From the NCBI GenBank assembly GCA_030817875.1, contig JAUSZU010000001.1:5208001-5272000 (forward strand): DNA of 64,000 nt, given 5' to 3'. The translations under genes were made by a program, and so were the position numbers. Every line of letters starts with the position of its first letter. Within the stretch, counting starts at the first letter, position 1. The notes beneath the pieces are model-generated. The model saw nothing but the letters and a program-made list of their open reading frames with translations, did not search any database and was not told the DNA's origin. This DNA comes from Flavobacterium sp. W4I14. GTDB lineage: Bacteria; Bacteroidota; Bacteroidia; Sphingobacteriales; Sphingobacteriaceae. Below, one piece after another: positions 1 through 8,278 of the stretch.

Positions 1-243
1 GTTGATGCCATCGGGATTTCTATCCTATCGGGCGCACATATGACGGTTTTCCCAAAGATTATTCATTTTATGAAAGAAAAACAGTTAGATGATGTGTTAT
101 TAACCGGCGGAGGGATTATCCCTGAGGCAGATCGGTTAAAACTGGCAGATATGGGTGTTGGGGAGCTATTTCCTCCGGGAACAACAATGGCAAGTATTGT
201 AGAATATATTCAGAATTGGGTTACAGAAAACAGAAATTTTTAA
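1..243 (+). CDS. Cobalamin (B12)-binding domain protein, methylmalonyl-CoA mutase C-terminal type, partial
   Basis: The reading frame is open from base 1, so the N-terminus lies outside the window. The visible 80 residues include SILSGAH, LLTGGGIIP and GELFPPGTT, which are typical of the last part of the B12-binding Rossmann domain of methylmalonyl-CoA mutase and related small subunits. The family rearranges methylmalonyl-CoA and succinyl-CoA. The Asp-x-His-x-x-Gly cobalamin ligand motif would lie upstream and cannot be checked. An enoyl-CoA hydratase starts 3 nt after the stop, so the two are probably co-transcribed in acyl-CoA metabolism. Whether this is the end of a full mutase or a stand-alone B12 subunit is not visible. 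Confidence 0.8.
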   Translation, partial: VDAIGISILSGAHMTVFPKIIHFMKEKQLDDVLLTGGGIIPEADRLKLADMGVGELFPPGTTMASIVEYIQNWVTENRNF

Positions 244-246
244 GTT

Positions 247-1026
247 ATGGCATACCAGAATTTAATCTCAGAGATAAAAGAAAACATTTTATACGTTACC
301 ATCAACCGTGAAAAAGCGCTGAATGCTTTAAACAAAGATACTTTGGCTGAACTGGCGGATGTAATTGCTTTCGCAGGCAAAACCGACGAGGTTAGAGGCG
401 TTATTTTAACCGGAGCAGGTGAAAAGGCCTTCGTTGCAGGAGCCGATATTAAAGAGTTTTCTGATTATAGCGGCAAACAGGGCGAAGAATTAGCAAAACA
501 TGGCCATGACCACGTTTTTAATGCCATTGAAAATTCTTCAAAGCCATTTATTGCAGCAATTAATGGATTTGCTTTGGGTGGAGGACTGGAGCTGGCTATG
601 GCCTGCCACATACGCATCGCATCAGATCATGCGAAATTAGGTTTACCTGAAGTTACTTTAGGTTTAATTCCCGGTTATGGCGGTACCCAGCGCCTTACAC
701 AGTTGGTTGGAAAAGGTAAAGCAATAGAAATGATTACGACTGCAAATATGATTACGGCTTCGTATGCAGAAAAAATAGGTCTTGTAAATTATGTTGTTCC
801 ACAGCCTGATCTAATTGGCAAGGCTGAAGAGCTGCTGAATGTTATTAAGCAACGTGCACCGTTAGCTGTTTCGGCTGCAATAAAATCTGTAATTGCGGCT
901 GTAAATAACAGCAATGGATACGCTACCGAAATTGAAGAATTTAGTAAATGTTTCGAAACTGCCGATTTTAAAGAAGGCGTAACTGCATTTGTTGAAAAGA
1001 GAAAAGCAAATTTTTCTGGAAAGTAA
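247..1026 (+). CDS. Enoyl-CoA hydratase/isomerase (crotonase) family protein
   Basis: A 259-residue protein, the usual crotonase length. It has the CoA-binding stretch AFVAGADIKEF (about 61-71), the oxyanion-hole region ALGGGLELAMAC (about 109-120) with Glu115, and GLPEVTLGLIPGYGGTQRL (about 132-150) with Glu135. These are the two glutamates that hydrate trans-2-enoyl-CoA in the family, so hydratase activity is likely. The gene starts 3 nt after the B12-binding gene, suggesting an operon in acyl-CoA turnover. Substrate chain length cannot be read from the sequence, and a short-chain 3-hydroxybutyryl-CoA type is possible. Confidence 0.9.
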   Translation: MAYQNLISEIKENILYVTINREKALNALNKDTLAELADVIAFAGKTDEVRGVILTGAGEKAFVAGADIKEFSDYSGKQGEELAKHGHDHVFNAIENSSKPFIAAINGFALGGGLELAMACHIRIASDHAKLGLPEVTLGLIPGYGGTQRLTQLVGKGKAIEMITTANMITASYAEKIGLVNYVVPQPDLIGKAEELLNVIKQRAPLAVSAAIKSVIAAVNNSNGYATEIEEFSKCFETADFKEGVTAFVEKRKANFSGK

Positions 1027-1177
1027 TATGCTCGTGTAGTATTAATTTTATATATGGTGTAACGAAAGTGTTGCAAAAATTTTTCAATGCAATTTTTTTT
1101 GAGTAATTATGTTAATTAATTATTAACCCTAATGTGCTTACCACTACGTATGGGTTTTTATAATAACAACGCTACTC

Positions 1178-2596
1178 ATGAAAAAGAAGATACTCATTGT
1201 TGACGATGAAATCAGCATCGGTTTATTGCTCTGCAAATTTTTAACTAAAAATGGATTTGAAGTTTCGAATGTAACAACTGGTAGAACGGTTTTACAAATT
1301 CTTGAAAAAGAGAAATTCGATTTGGTATTATGCGATTATCGTTTGGATGATACAGATGGGAAGGAAATTTTAATCCATATTAAGGAAAACTATCCGGGCA
1401 CCAGTGTGATTATTATTACAGGTTATTCGGATATTAAGCTCGCCGTAGAATTGATAAAACTAGGGGCTTACGATTATATTGTGAAACCGCTCTATCCAGA
1501 TGAAATTTTAAATACCATAAATAAAGCCCTTGAAACGCAAGAGGCTTTAAAATCACCTAAAAATTTTGAACGCGCTGATGGTAATGTTATTTCCGATTTT
1601 CTAAATGGTCTGGAATATATAAATGGGGAGAGCAATGCATCAGCACTTTTACTGAAACAAATCCAACTCATAGCGCGAACAGGATACACGGTCATTTTAA
1701 CGGGGCAAAGTGGAACAGGGAAAGAATGTGTTGCTAAAACCATTCACCAAAATAGTTCGCGTAGCAAAGAACCTTTCATCGCCATGGATTGTGGTTCTTT
1801 AACAAAAGAATTAGCCGCCAGTGAATTTTTTGGGCACGAGAAAGGGGCATTTACCGGAGCAACCTTCACCAAAATTGGTCACTTTGAGCAAGCTAATGGC
1901 GGTACGCTATTTCTTGATGAGATCGGTAATTTATCGTATGAGATCCAGGCAACTTTACTCAGGGCAGTTCAGGAGAGGAAAATAAAGCGGATCGGAAGTA
2001 CAAAAGAGATTGATCTGGATGTGCGGCTTATTGTAGCTACCAATGAAAATTTAGTAGAAGGGATTCAAAAGGGGATATTCAGGGAAGATTTATATCACCG
2101 CTTTAATGAATTTTCTATACACGTTCCATCATTGAAACACCGGGATAATGATATCCTTATCTTTGCTGAACATTTTCTGGCCACGGTAAACAAAGAATTG
2201 AATAAAAAGATCAAAGGCTTTTCTGATGAAGTAATGAAATGTTTATTAGCATACAATTGGCCAGGTAATGTACGCGAGCTGAAGAATGTTATCAGGCGGA
2301 TTGCTTTATTAACAGATGGTGATTGGGTCGAAACTCATGTTTTACCATTAGAGCTTCGAATGACTGATTACCCTAAGGCACAACATGAAAAAAAAGCGCT
2401 TCTTTTGCCGCTAAAATTAAATAATGATAAATCGCTTAATTTACGGAATACTGCTAAGGAAGCCGAATATACTGCTATTTTAGAGGTGCTAAAAGCGGTT
2501 AATTTCAATAAAACCAAGGCGGCAAAAATCTTGAATATAGACAGAAAGACACTTTACAATAAAATCAAATTTATTGAGGTTGATGATGGAGCATAA
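1178..2596 (+). CDS. Sigma-54-dependent response regulator, NtrC type
   Basis: A 472-residue cytoplasmic regulator with three parts. The receiver domain (about 4-118) has the acidic pair D9/D10, phospho-acceptor Asp53 in LVLCDYRLDD, Thr81 and Lys103. The AAA+ domain (about 145-380) has Walker A GQSGTGKE (176-183), the sigma-54 contact loop GAFTGA (223-228), Walker B GGTLFLDEIG (241-250) and WPGNVREL (361-368). A Fis-type helix-turn-helix (about 430-465) has TKAAKILNIDRKTLYNKI. It should open sigma-54 promoters when phosphorylated. No histidine kinase gene is adjacent, so it is an orphan here and its target genes are unknown. Confidence 0.93.
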   Translation: MKKKILIVDDEISIGLLLCKFLTKNGFEVSNVTTGRTVLQILEKEKFDLVLCDYRLDDTDGKEILIHIKENYPGTSVIIITGYSDIKLAVELIKLGAYDYIVKPLYPDEILNTINKALETQEALKSPKNFERADGNVISDFLNGLEYINGESNASALLLKQIQLIARTGYTVILTGQSGTGKECVAKTIHQNSSRSKEPFIAMDCGSLTKELAASEFFGHEKGAFTGATFTKIGHFEQANGGTLFLDEIGNLSYEIQATLLRAVQERKIKRIGSTKEIDLDVRLIVATNENLVEGIQKGIFREDLYHRFNEFSIHVPSLKHRDNDILIFAEHFLATVNKELNKKIKGFSDEVMKCLLAYNWPGNVRELKNVIRRIALLTDGDWVETHVLPLELRMTDYPKAQHEKKALLLPLKLNNDKSLNLRNTAKEAEYTAILEVLKAVNFNKTKAAKILNIDRKTLYNKIKFIEVDDGA

Positions 2597-2661
2597 ATTT
2601 TAAATCTGGAAAAACAAAATCAGCCATTTTAGCATTTAAAGAATACCCTTATTATCTAAAT

Positions 2662-3711
2662 ATGTCAGTATTCTCTTATAAGCAACGCAATAACATTAAC
2701 CTGGTCATTATTATTGCGCTTGGGGTGTTAATTGCGTATTCTTTGCAAAGTATTTTTAGTGCTATTTTAAGTACTTTGGTACTTTACACGATAATGCGGC
2801 CGGCGTATATCCATTTGGCAGAAAATAAGGGCTGGAATAAAAGAGTAACGGCTATTTTCCTTATCACCATCAGTATCATACTCATTGTAATGCCTTTTTA
2901 TGCATTAAGTAGTATGGTTATCAGTAAAATTTCGGAACTGCGGAACAATGAAGTGTTTTTCAGGAATCTGTTGGTTAAATTACAGCATCTCATTCCGGTT
3001 AAAATTAATCAGGATTTTATCCAGGAAGGATTAAACCGCTTGGGGAATTGGGCCACTCAGCTTTTCCCATCCTTAATATCGAGTGCAGTAAATATTATAT
3101 TAAGTTTACTGGTGATGTACTTTTTACTCTACTTTATGTTAATAGAGCGAAGAAAATTCGAGTTTTCGTTGATTAAATATGCACCTTTCAGAGAACAGAA
3201 TGCACTTCGTTTTGGTGATGAAATGCGAAATACAACTTATGCAAATGTATTGGGGCAGGGGCTGATCTGCCTCGTTCAGGGTTCGCTTTTGAGTCTTTCT
3301 TTTTATGTTTTGGGCTATAAAGACCCTGTATTTTGGGGGGTTATTACAACATTTATTTCTTTTGTGCCCGTTTTGGGGCCACCGGTTGTTTTTGTTCCGG
3401 CTGCGATTTTGCAGATCGCGGAAGGGAATAATTTTGCTGGCTGGGCCATGCTTATTTTTGGTTTTGTAGTCATCATCAATATCGATAATGTGCTCAGGTT
3501 TATCATTGCAAAAAAAGTTGGCAATATTCACCCCATAATTACAGTAATTGGCGTAATTATTGGTATCCCTTTATTTGGAATATTGGGCCTTGTTTTTGGC
3601 CCGCTACTGTTATCTTATTTTATATTGCTCGTTAAGATTTACGAAACCAGTACGCTTGCATCAGAAAGATTGGAAAGAATTAAAACAAATAACGAGCATA
3701 CGGAGTTATAA
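2662..3711 (+). CDS. AI-2E family transporter (PerM/YdiK-like membrane protein)
   Basis: A 349-residue protein of the normal family length, with paired hydrophobic segments at the N-terminus, a middle soluble stretch (about 85-135), then further membrane segments. The C-terminal region holds the family-like sequence FISFVPVLGPPVVFVPAAI and PIITVIGVIIGIPLFGILGLVFGPLLLSYF. Members move small molecules or ions across the inner membrane; E. coli TqsA was linked to AI-2 export and some relatives are Na+/H+ antiporters, so the substrate cannot be named. It follows the sigma-54 regulator by 65 nt on the same strand and stands before the YtxH cluster. Confidence 0.85.
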   Translation: MSVFSYKQRNNINLVIIIALGVLIAYSLQSIFSAILSTLVLYTIMRPAYIHLAENKGWNKRVTAIFLITISIILIVMPFYALSSMVISKISELRNNEVFFRNLLVKLQHLIPVKINQDFIQEGLNRLGNWATQLFPSLISSAVNIILSLLVMYFLLYFMLIERRKFEFSLIKYAPFREQNALRFGDEMRNTTYANVLGQGLICLVQGSLLSLSFYVLGYKDPVFWGVITTFISFVPVLGPPVVFVPAAILQIAEGNNFAGWAMLIFGFVVIINIDNVLRFIIAKKVGNIHPIITVIGVIIGIPLFGILGLVFGPLLLSYFILLVKIYETSTLASERLERIKTNNEHTEL

Positions 3712-3784
3712 ATATAGCTTAACAATAAATAATGTAGTAGTTTTATATTGTACATAATTGTTAAACCCTTAAAATACATTAATT

Positions 3785-4051
3785 ATGAATGATAACTCAA
3801 AAGTTGTAGTTGCGCTTTTAGCAGGATTAGCTGCTGGTGCGGCTCTAGGAATTTTGTTCGCACCAGATAAAGGTGATGAAACCCGCGATAAATTAAGCCA
3901 ATCTCTAAAAGATTTGGGCGATTCTATCAAAGATAAAGCTGCTGATGAAATTAACAACCTTGCCAGCTTAAAGGATAAAGTGGTAAGCTCGATCAAAACG
4001 AAATTAAGAAGCGTAGAAGAAGAATACAGTGACGACGTAGAACACGCTTAA
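3785..4051 (+). CDS. YtxH domain-containing small membrane protein
   Basis: An 88-residue protein with one N-terminal membrane segment (about 6-26, VVVALLAGLAAGAALGILFAP) directly followed by DKGDETRDKL and a charged, probably coiled, amphipathic tail. This is the YtxH-type arrangement, found in small stress-associated membrane proteins of unknown biochemical role. A GC-rich hairpin follows the stop, then a holin-like protein gene and another small gene, all on the same strand. The three may act together at the envelope, but this is inferred from position only. Confidence 0.8.
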   Translation: MNDNSKVVVALLAGLAAGAALGILFAPDKGDETRDKLSQSLKDLGDSIKDKAADEINNLASLKDKVVSSIKTKLRSVEEEYSDDVEHA

Positions 4052-4070
4052 TAAATAAAATATTGCATAG

Positions 4071-4085
4071 CCGGGCAAAGCCCGG
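4071..4085 (+). terminator. Short hairpin between ytxH-like and holin-like genes
   Basis: CCGGGC and GCCCGG form a perfect 6-bp stem with an AAA loop 19 nt after the YtxH gene stop. Only TT and then A-rich sequence follow, so it may be a weak attenuator or an mRNA-end stabiliser rather than a full terminator. Confidence 0.4.
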
Positions 4086-4104
4086 TTAAATATCAATCTG
4101 AATT

Positions 4105-4482
4105 ATGCAGGAAAATAAAGATAAAAGCATTGAAGATCTTGTAGACGATGCCAAGGGGTTTTTAGAGGCCAGGGTTGAGTATACAAGACTTTACCTGGTA
4201 GAAAAGGTCTCTAAAGTTTTTGCCGATTTAGTAACCAGTACGGTAGTTATTGTTTGTTTTATATTAGCCTTTTTATTTGGCTCAGTAACTTTGGCGCTTT
4301 ATCTGTCTGATCTTTTGGGTAGCTATGCCGGAGGCTTTGGTTGTGTTTCCTTGTTCTATATTCTATTGGCATTAGGTGTTTATTTAACTAAAGATAAGTA
4401 TATCGAAAAGGCAATTATTAATGTAGCCATTAGAAGATACTTTGATAAACTTGCAGATAAGGAGGAAGATGAAAAGGTATAA
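4105..4482 (+). CDS. Phage holin family / holin superfamily III-like membrane protein
   Basis: A 125-residue protein with an amphipathic N-terminus (about 1-40), two membrane segments (about 44-68 and 75-95) and a charged C-terminus. The layout matches the chromosomal 'phage holin family' proteins that are common beside YtxH proteins in Bacteroidota. No other phage gene is nearby, so a lytic role is unlikely; these proteins are of unknown function. Its last 14 nt overlap the next gene, indicating translational coupling. Confidence 0.75.
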   Translation: MQENKDKSIEDLVDDAKGFLEARVEYTRLYLVEKVSKVFADLVTSTVVIVCFILAFLFGSVTLALYLSDLLGSYAGGFGCVSLFYILLALGVYLTKDKYIEKAIINVAIRRYFDKLADKEEDEKV

Positions 4483-4906
4483 AGACATCCGTAATCTAGA
4501 AGACCTGCAGGCTAGAAAATTAGAACTTAAGGTTGAATACACCCTTAAGCAGAATATGCTTAAATCGGATACGAAAGCTTATTTTAAACAATTTACCTTA
4601 GGCGCGCTGATCAAGCGGTATGCTACACCAAGCAACCTGTTTAAAGCAGACGAAAAATTAAATATCAGCGGAACTGCGATGTCATTGCTTTTGCCAATGT
4701 TTATGAATAAAACCCTATTTAGAGGCGCTGGTTTTTTAACCAAAGCGGCTGTAGGTCTGGTTTCAGGAAAAATTGGTAAATCACTTGATGCGGAACATTT
4801 ATCGGCAATTTTTAATTCTGTGAAAAGCTGGTTGGGGAAAAAGAAAGAGAAAAAAGATAAAAAGTTTATCGATTACGGCATTCCGCCTGATAGTGAGACT
4901 TACTAG
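4469..4906 (+). CDS. Hypothetical protein coupled to the holin-like gene
   Basis: I place the start at 4469, not 27 nt further up at 4442, because AAGGAGGAAG is directly in front of this ATG, an unusually strong ribosome-binding site for this window. The result is 145 residues, MKRYKDIRNL onward. The N-terminal half is basic and helical; a weakly hydrophobic stretch lies about 65-100 (MSLLLPMFMNK, GFLTKAAVGLV); the C-terminus is rich in Lys. It overlaps the preceding gene by 14 nt. I do not recognise a family. It probably works with the YtxH and holin-like membrane proteins. Confidence 0.7.
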   Translation: MKRYKDIRNLEDLQARKLELKVEYTLKQNMLKSDTKAYFKQFTLGALIKRYATPSNLFKADEKLNISGTAMSLLLPMFMNKTLFRGAGFLTKAAVGLVSGKIGKSLDAEHLSAIFNSVKSWLGKKKEKKDKKFIDYGIPPDSETY

Positions 4907-4967
4907 TTAAATGGTTCATCAGTCATTAGTTCATTAGTGAGTAAGGTGCAAAATGACCTTAAACTTA

Positions 4968-5000
4968 AAAGCCTCAGAATTCTAAATTCTGAGGCTTTCT
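4968..5000 (+). terminator. Strong bidirectional terminator between convergent genes
   Basis: A perfect 14-bp stem (4968-4981 with 4985-4998) and a 3-nt loop, with A residues before and T residues after it. It lies between the hypothetical gene ending at 4906 (+) and aspS ending at 5084 (-), so it can stop transcription from both sides. Confidence 0.8.
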
Positions 5001-5083
5001 TGATTAAAACTTAGCTGATGTATGCCTTGTTTTATGACTATGCTATTTCTGCTCCCAGCCCGATGAAGCAATGACCATTGAAC

Positions 5084-6829
5084 CTATAAATCTGTTTTAA
5101 TCTTCAATTCTTTCAATTGCTTCTCGTCAATAGTGCTTGGACTATCGATCATTACATCTCTGCCTGAGTTATTTTTAGGGAAAGCAATCACATCACGGAT
5201 TGAATCTAAACCTGCGAAAATTGAAGTTAAACGATCGAAACCAAAAGCAATACCGCCATGTGGAGGCGCGCCGAACTCAAAGGCATCCATTAAGAACCCA
5301 AATTGTTTTTGTGCTTCTTCTGCGCTAAAGCCTAAATGTTTAAACATTAAAGCCTGTAATGCGCTATCATGGATACGGATCGATCCGCCACCAACTTCAG
5401 TTCCGTTGATCACCATATCGTAAGCATTTGCACGCACGTTTTTAGGATCGGTATCCAATAAGGCAATATCTTCTGGTTTAGGTGAAGTGAAGGGGTGGTG
5501 CATGGCATGGTAACGCGCTGTTTCCTCATCCCACTCTAAAAGCGGGAAATCCAATACCCAAAGGGCAGAGAAGGTGTTTTTATCGCGTAAGCCTAAGCGG
5601 TTGCCCATTTCTAAACGAAGCTCATTTAACTGTTTACGCACTTTATCGGTGGAGCCAGCTAAAATCAACAATAAATCGCCTTTTTCTGTACCGAAAGCTT
5701 CGCTCCACTGTTTAAGGTCTTCTTCGTTGAAGAATTTATCTACTGAAGATTTAATGGTTCCATCTTCGTTATGGCGCGCATAAATCAAACCTGTAGCACC
5801 AATTTGCGGGCGTTTGATAAAATCTGTTAATTCATCTAACTGCTTACGTGTATAACTTGCTGCGCCTTTTGCATTGATACCTACTACCAATTCTGCATTA
5901 TCAAAAACCGGGAAACCCTTACCTTTTACCAAATCATTAAGCTCTACAAACTGCATCGCAAAACGGGTATCAGGTTTATCAGAGCCGTATAAACGCATCG
6001 CATCTGCATATTGCATACGCGGTACTTCCGGTAAGTCGTAATTGCGTACTTCTTTAAATAAAGTACGGATCAGACCTTCGAAAGTGTTTAATATATCTTC
6101 TTGTTCGATGAAAGACATTTCACAATCAATCTGGGTAAACTCAGGCTGACGATCGGCTCTTAAATCTTCATCTCTAAAACATTTAACAATCTGGAAATAA
6201 CGGTCGAAGCCCGAAACCATCAACAATTGTTTGAAGGTTTGTGGAGATTGAGGCAAAGCATAAAACTCGCCTTCATTCATGCGGCTAGGTACCACGAAAT
6301 CTCTTGCACCTTCTGGTGTAGATTTAATTAAAACAGGTGTTTCTACCTCGATAAAATCTAAAGCATCTAAATAACGGCGAACCGATTGTGCCATTTTATG
6401 ACGCAAAACCAGGTTATTACGAACCGGATTACGGCGTAAATCTAAATAACGATATTTCATGCGCAACTCATCGCCACCATCCGTTTCATCATCAATCATG
6501 AAAGGCGGTAATTTTGCAGCATTTAAAATTTCCAAAGCAGAAATTTTAATCTCCACATCACCAGTTGGCATTTTTGGGTTTTTGTTGCTTCTTTCTACAA
6601 CAGTACCAATTGCTTTAATTACAAATTCGCGGCCTAATGAACGTGCTGCTTCGCAAAGTTCACGATTTTCGTCCATGTTAAAAACCAACTGAGTAATACC
6701 ATAACGATCGCGGATGTCGATAAAAGTCATACCGCCTAAATCTCTTGATTTTTGTACCCAACCACATAGCGTAACACTTTCGCCTAAGTTATTTAGGTTT
6801 AATGCACCACAAGTTACTGTTCTTAACAT
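5084..6829 (-). CDS. aspS: Aspartate--tRNA ligase
   Basis: A 581-residue class II aminoacyl-tRNA synthetase, the size of bacterial AspRS. Residues 1-100 form the anticodon-binding OB-fold (TLCGWVQKSRDLGGMTFIDIRDRYG). Motif 2 is visible as FRDEDLRADRQPEFTQID, and motif 3 as GIAFGFDRL near residue 535. A bacterial GAD insert lies between about 290 and 420. It charges tRNA-Asp in the cytoplasm; whether it also charges tRNA-Asn depends on genes not in the window. It is monocistronic, with a promoter-like box 24 nt upstream and a shared terminator downstream. Confidence 0.97.
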   Translation of the reverse strand: MLRTVTCGALNLNNLGESVTLCGWVQKSRDLGGMTFIDIRDRYGITQLVFNMDENRELCEAARSLGREFVIKAIGTVVERSNKNPKMPTGDVEIKISALEILNAAKLPPFMIDDETDGGDELRMKYRYLDLRRNPVRNNLVLRHKMAQSVRRYLDALDFIEVETPVLIKSTPEGARDFVVPSRMNEGEFYALPQSPQTFKQLLMVSGFDRYFQIVKCFRDEDLRADRQPEFTQIDCEMSFIEQEDILNTFEGLIRTLFKEVRNYDLPEVPRMQYADAMRLYGSDKPDTRFAMQFVELNDLVKGKGFPVFDNAELVVGINAKGAASYTRKQLDELTDFIKRPQIGATGLIYARHNEDGTIKSSVDKFFNEEDLKQWSEAFGTEKGDLLLILAGSTDKVRKQLNELRLEMGNRLGLRDKNTFSALWVLDFPLLEWDEETARYHAMHHPFTSPKPEDIALLDTDPKNVRANAYDMVINGTEVGGGSIRIHDSALQALMFKHLGFSAEEAQKQFGFLMDAFEFGAPPHGGIAFGFDRLTSIFAGLDSIRDVIAFPKNNSGRDVMIDSPSTIDEKQLKELKIKTDL

Positions 6830-6852
6830 ATATTGTAATCTAAATTGAGCGG

Positions 6853-6860
6853 CAAAAATA
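6853..6860 (-). promoter_or_regulatory. Candidate -7 box for aspS
   Basis: On the minus strand the sequence is TATTTTTG, an exact match to the Bacteroidota TAnnTTTG box, 23 nt before the aspS start. I see no clear TTTG at the -33 position. Confidence 0.45.
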
Positions 6861-6923
6861 CCGATTTTGTTTTAAAGTTAATGCTATAACCAAAGGTTTT
6901 TGAAGCAGGTTTTTTGAACTCTA

Positions 6924-6948
6924 AAAAGTTTTCAATTTGAAAACTTTT
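6924..6948. promoter_or_regulatory. Palindromic operator candidate for higBA
   Basis: AAAAGTTTTCAA and TTGAAAACTTTT are perfect 12-bp inverted arms around a single T. The palindrome ends 15 nt before the higB start and just upstream of the -7 box, where a HigA-type antitoxin would block transcription of its own operon. Binding is inferred from position and symmetry. Confidence 0.65.
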
Positions 6949-6951
6949 GTG

Positions 6952-6959
6952 TATATTTG
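6952..6959 (+). promoter_or_regulatory. Candidate -7 box for higBA
   Basis: TATATTTG is an exact TAnnTTTG match only 4 nt before the higB ATG. Transcription would begin at or next to the start codon, implying a leaderless or near-leaderless message. Confidence 0.5.
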
Positions 6960-6963
6960 ATCA

Positions 6964-7293
6964 ATGAAAATTTTAGTGAAGAAAACTATTCTGTATTATG
7001 TTAAAACTTATCCTTTAGCGGAAATACCATTACTGGTTTGGTTTCATGAATTTAGCAAAATACAGTTCGATAATTTTAATCGACTGAAAAGTGTATATGG
7101 AAATGCAAGTATTGTTGCGAACAACCGGGTTGTTTTCAATATTAAGGGCAATGATTTTAGGTTGGTTGTATCTGTAAATTTCACACAACAGGCATGTTAT
7201 GTGATCTGGTTTGGAACACATAAAGAGTATGACAAAATCGATGTTGAAACGGTTGCCTTCGACACTAAAATTTTAACAGATAATGATCTATAG
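6964..7293 (+). CDS. higB: HigB-family type II toxin (mRNA interferase)
   Basis: A 109-residue RelE/HigB-fold protein. Family signatures are the N-terminal MKILVKKTILYYVKTYPLAE, NNRVVFNIKGNDFRLVVSVNF (about 53-73) and the C-terminal VIWFGTHKEYDKID (about 79-92). HigB toxins cleave ribosome-bound mRNA. The C-terminal His/Tyr stretch is intact, so it is likely active. Toxin precedes antitoxin with a 2-nt gap, the usual HigBA order. It should be repressed by HigA bound at the palindrome upstream. Confidence 0.9.
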   Translation: MKILVKKTILYYVKTYPLAEIPLLVWFHEFSKIQFDNFNRLKSVYGNASIVANNRVVFNIKGNDFRLVVSVNFTQQACYVIWFGTHKEYDKIDVETVAFDTKILTDNDL

Positions 7294-7295
7294 CG

Positions 7296-7652
7296 ATGAA
7301 TTGGAAAATATTAAAAAACGAAGCTGACTATAATAAAGCATCAATAAGATTGATGGAGATTTTTCATGCAGCACCCAACACATCTGAAGGAGATGAATTG
7401 GAATTATTACTTGTTTTGGTAAAAGATTTTGATGAAAAAAATTACCAACTACCAGAATTGGATGCTTTAACCGTAATTAAGTATAAAATGAAGGAAATGG
7501 GTGTAAAAGCCAAAGATTTAGAACCAATTATAGGGAGTAAAGGACATGTATCAGCGATATTGTCAGGAAAGAGGGATATCACTTTAAAAATGGCACAAAA
7601 GCTTAAAAACTATTTTAGCATCCCATCTGATGTATTTCTACACTCAGCATAA
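7296..7652 (+). CDS. higA: HigA-family antitoxin with helix-turn-helix domain
   Basis: A 118-residue cytoplasmic protein. The C-terminal half is an XRE-type helix-turn-helix (MKEMGVKAKDLEPIIGSKGHVSAILSGKRDITLKMAQKLKNYFSI, about 66-111), and the N-terminal part (ELLLVLVKDFDEKNYQLPELD) is typical of HigA proteins that pair with HigB. It should neutralise the toxin and repress the operon by binding the palindrome at 6924-6948. It starts 2 nt after higB, so the pair is co-translated. It ends 25 nt from a convergent Crp/Fnr gene. Confidence 0.9.
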   Translation: MNWKILKNEADYNKASIRLMEIFHAAPNTSEGDELELLLVLVKDFDEKNYQLPELDALTVIKYKMKEMGVKAKDLEPIIGSKGHVSAILSGKRDITLKMAQKLKNYFSIPSDVFLHSA

Positions 7653-7677
7653 TTAATATTTCTTTACCATATTTAAT

Positions 7678-8247
7678 TTATGCTTTTGATTTTAATCTGC
7701 TTAAAGTTTCTTGTGAGATATTTAAATAAGAGGCAACCATTTTGTTCGGCATACGCATGACCACGCCTGGATTTTGCGCAAGTAGCTGGCGGTAACGCTC
7801 TGTGGCATCAAGCGTTATAAACGACATTAAGCGATTGGTATTGGTTACGTAGGCATATTCCAAATAATGGCGGTAAAGTTTCTCCCACTGAGGGATGATT
7901 TTAAGCAGATGATAGAAGTCCTTTTGCGAAATGTAATACAGGTCGGTATCTTCTATGGCCTGCACAAACTCCTTTGAAATTTCGTTGGTAATAAAACTGA
8001 CCAAAGCCGTGGCGAACTGCTTTTCGAAAGCAAAATGCCTGGTAGCTTCAGTCCCACCTTCTGTTAGGAAAAAAATCCGTAAGCAGCCTTTATCAACAAA
8101 ATAAATGCGTTGACTCGTTTCGCCAGGGCTGATGATGAATTCGTTTTTCTTTACCTGCATCGCCTTGAAAAAAGACAATACCTGTTCCAGATCCTCATCG
8201 CTGATGGTGATTTTTTCTCTGATATAAGTGGAAAGCTGTTCGTGCAT
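7678..8247 (-). CDS. Crp/Fnr-family transcriptional regulator
   Basis: A 189-residue protein with a cyclic-nucleotide-binding-like beta-roll (about 20-110; NEFIISPGETSQRIYFVDKGCLRIFF) and a short C-terminal helix-turn-helix (PNKMVASYLNISQETLSRLKSKA, about 167-189). No Fnr-type cysteine cluster is visible. The effector is unknown; such small Crp-like regulators are numerous in Pedobacter and often control a neighbour. It lies 31 nt after a DUF2798 membrane protein gene on the same strand and may share its transcript. It resembles the second Crp/Fnr protein at 47303-47872. Confidence 0.88.
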   Translation of the reverse strand: MHEQLSTYIREKITISDEDLEQVLSFFKAMQVKKNEFIISPGETSQRIYFVDKGCLRIFFLTEGGTEATRHFAFEKQFATALVSFITNEISKEFVQAIEDTDLYYISQKDFYHLLKIIPQWEKLYRHYLEYAYVTNTNRLMSFITLDATERYRQLLAQNPGVVMRMPNKMVASYLNISQETLSRLKSKA

Positions 8248-8263
8248 TTAATTTAGTCTTAAC

Positions 8264-8271
8264 CAAATGTA
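8264..8271 (-). promoter_or_regulatory. Candidate -7 box for the Crp/Fnr gene
   Basis: Minus-strand TACATTTG matches TAnnTTTG exactly, 16 nt before the start codon. It would give the regulator its own promoter besides any read-through from the DUF2798 gene. I see no -33 TTTG at the right spacing. Confidence 0.35.
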
Positions 8272-8278
8272 ACAATGT

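Noticed and set aside
4105..4482. A prophage remnant because of the holin-like protein
   Set aside because: No integrase, capsid, tail or lysin gene is nearby; such proteins are common in bacterial chromosomes.
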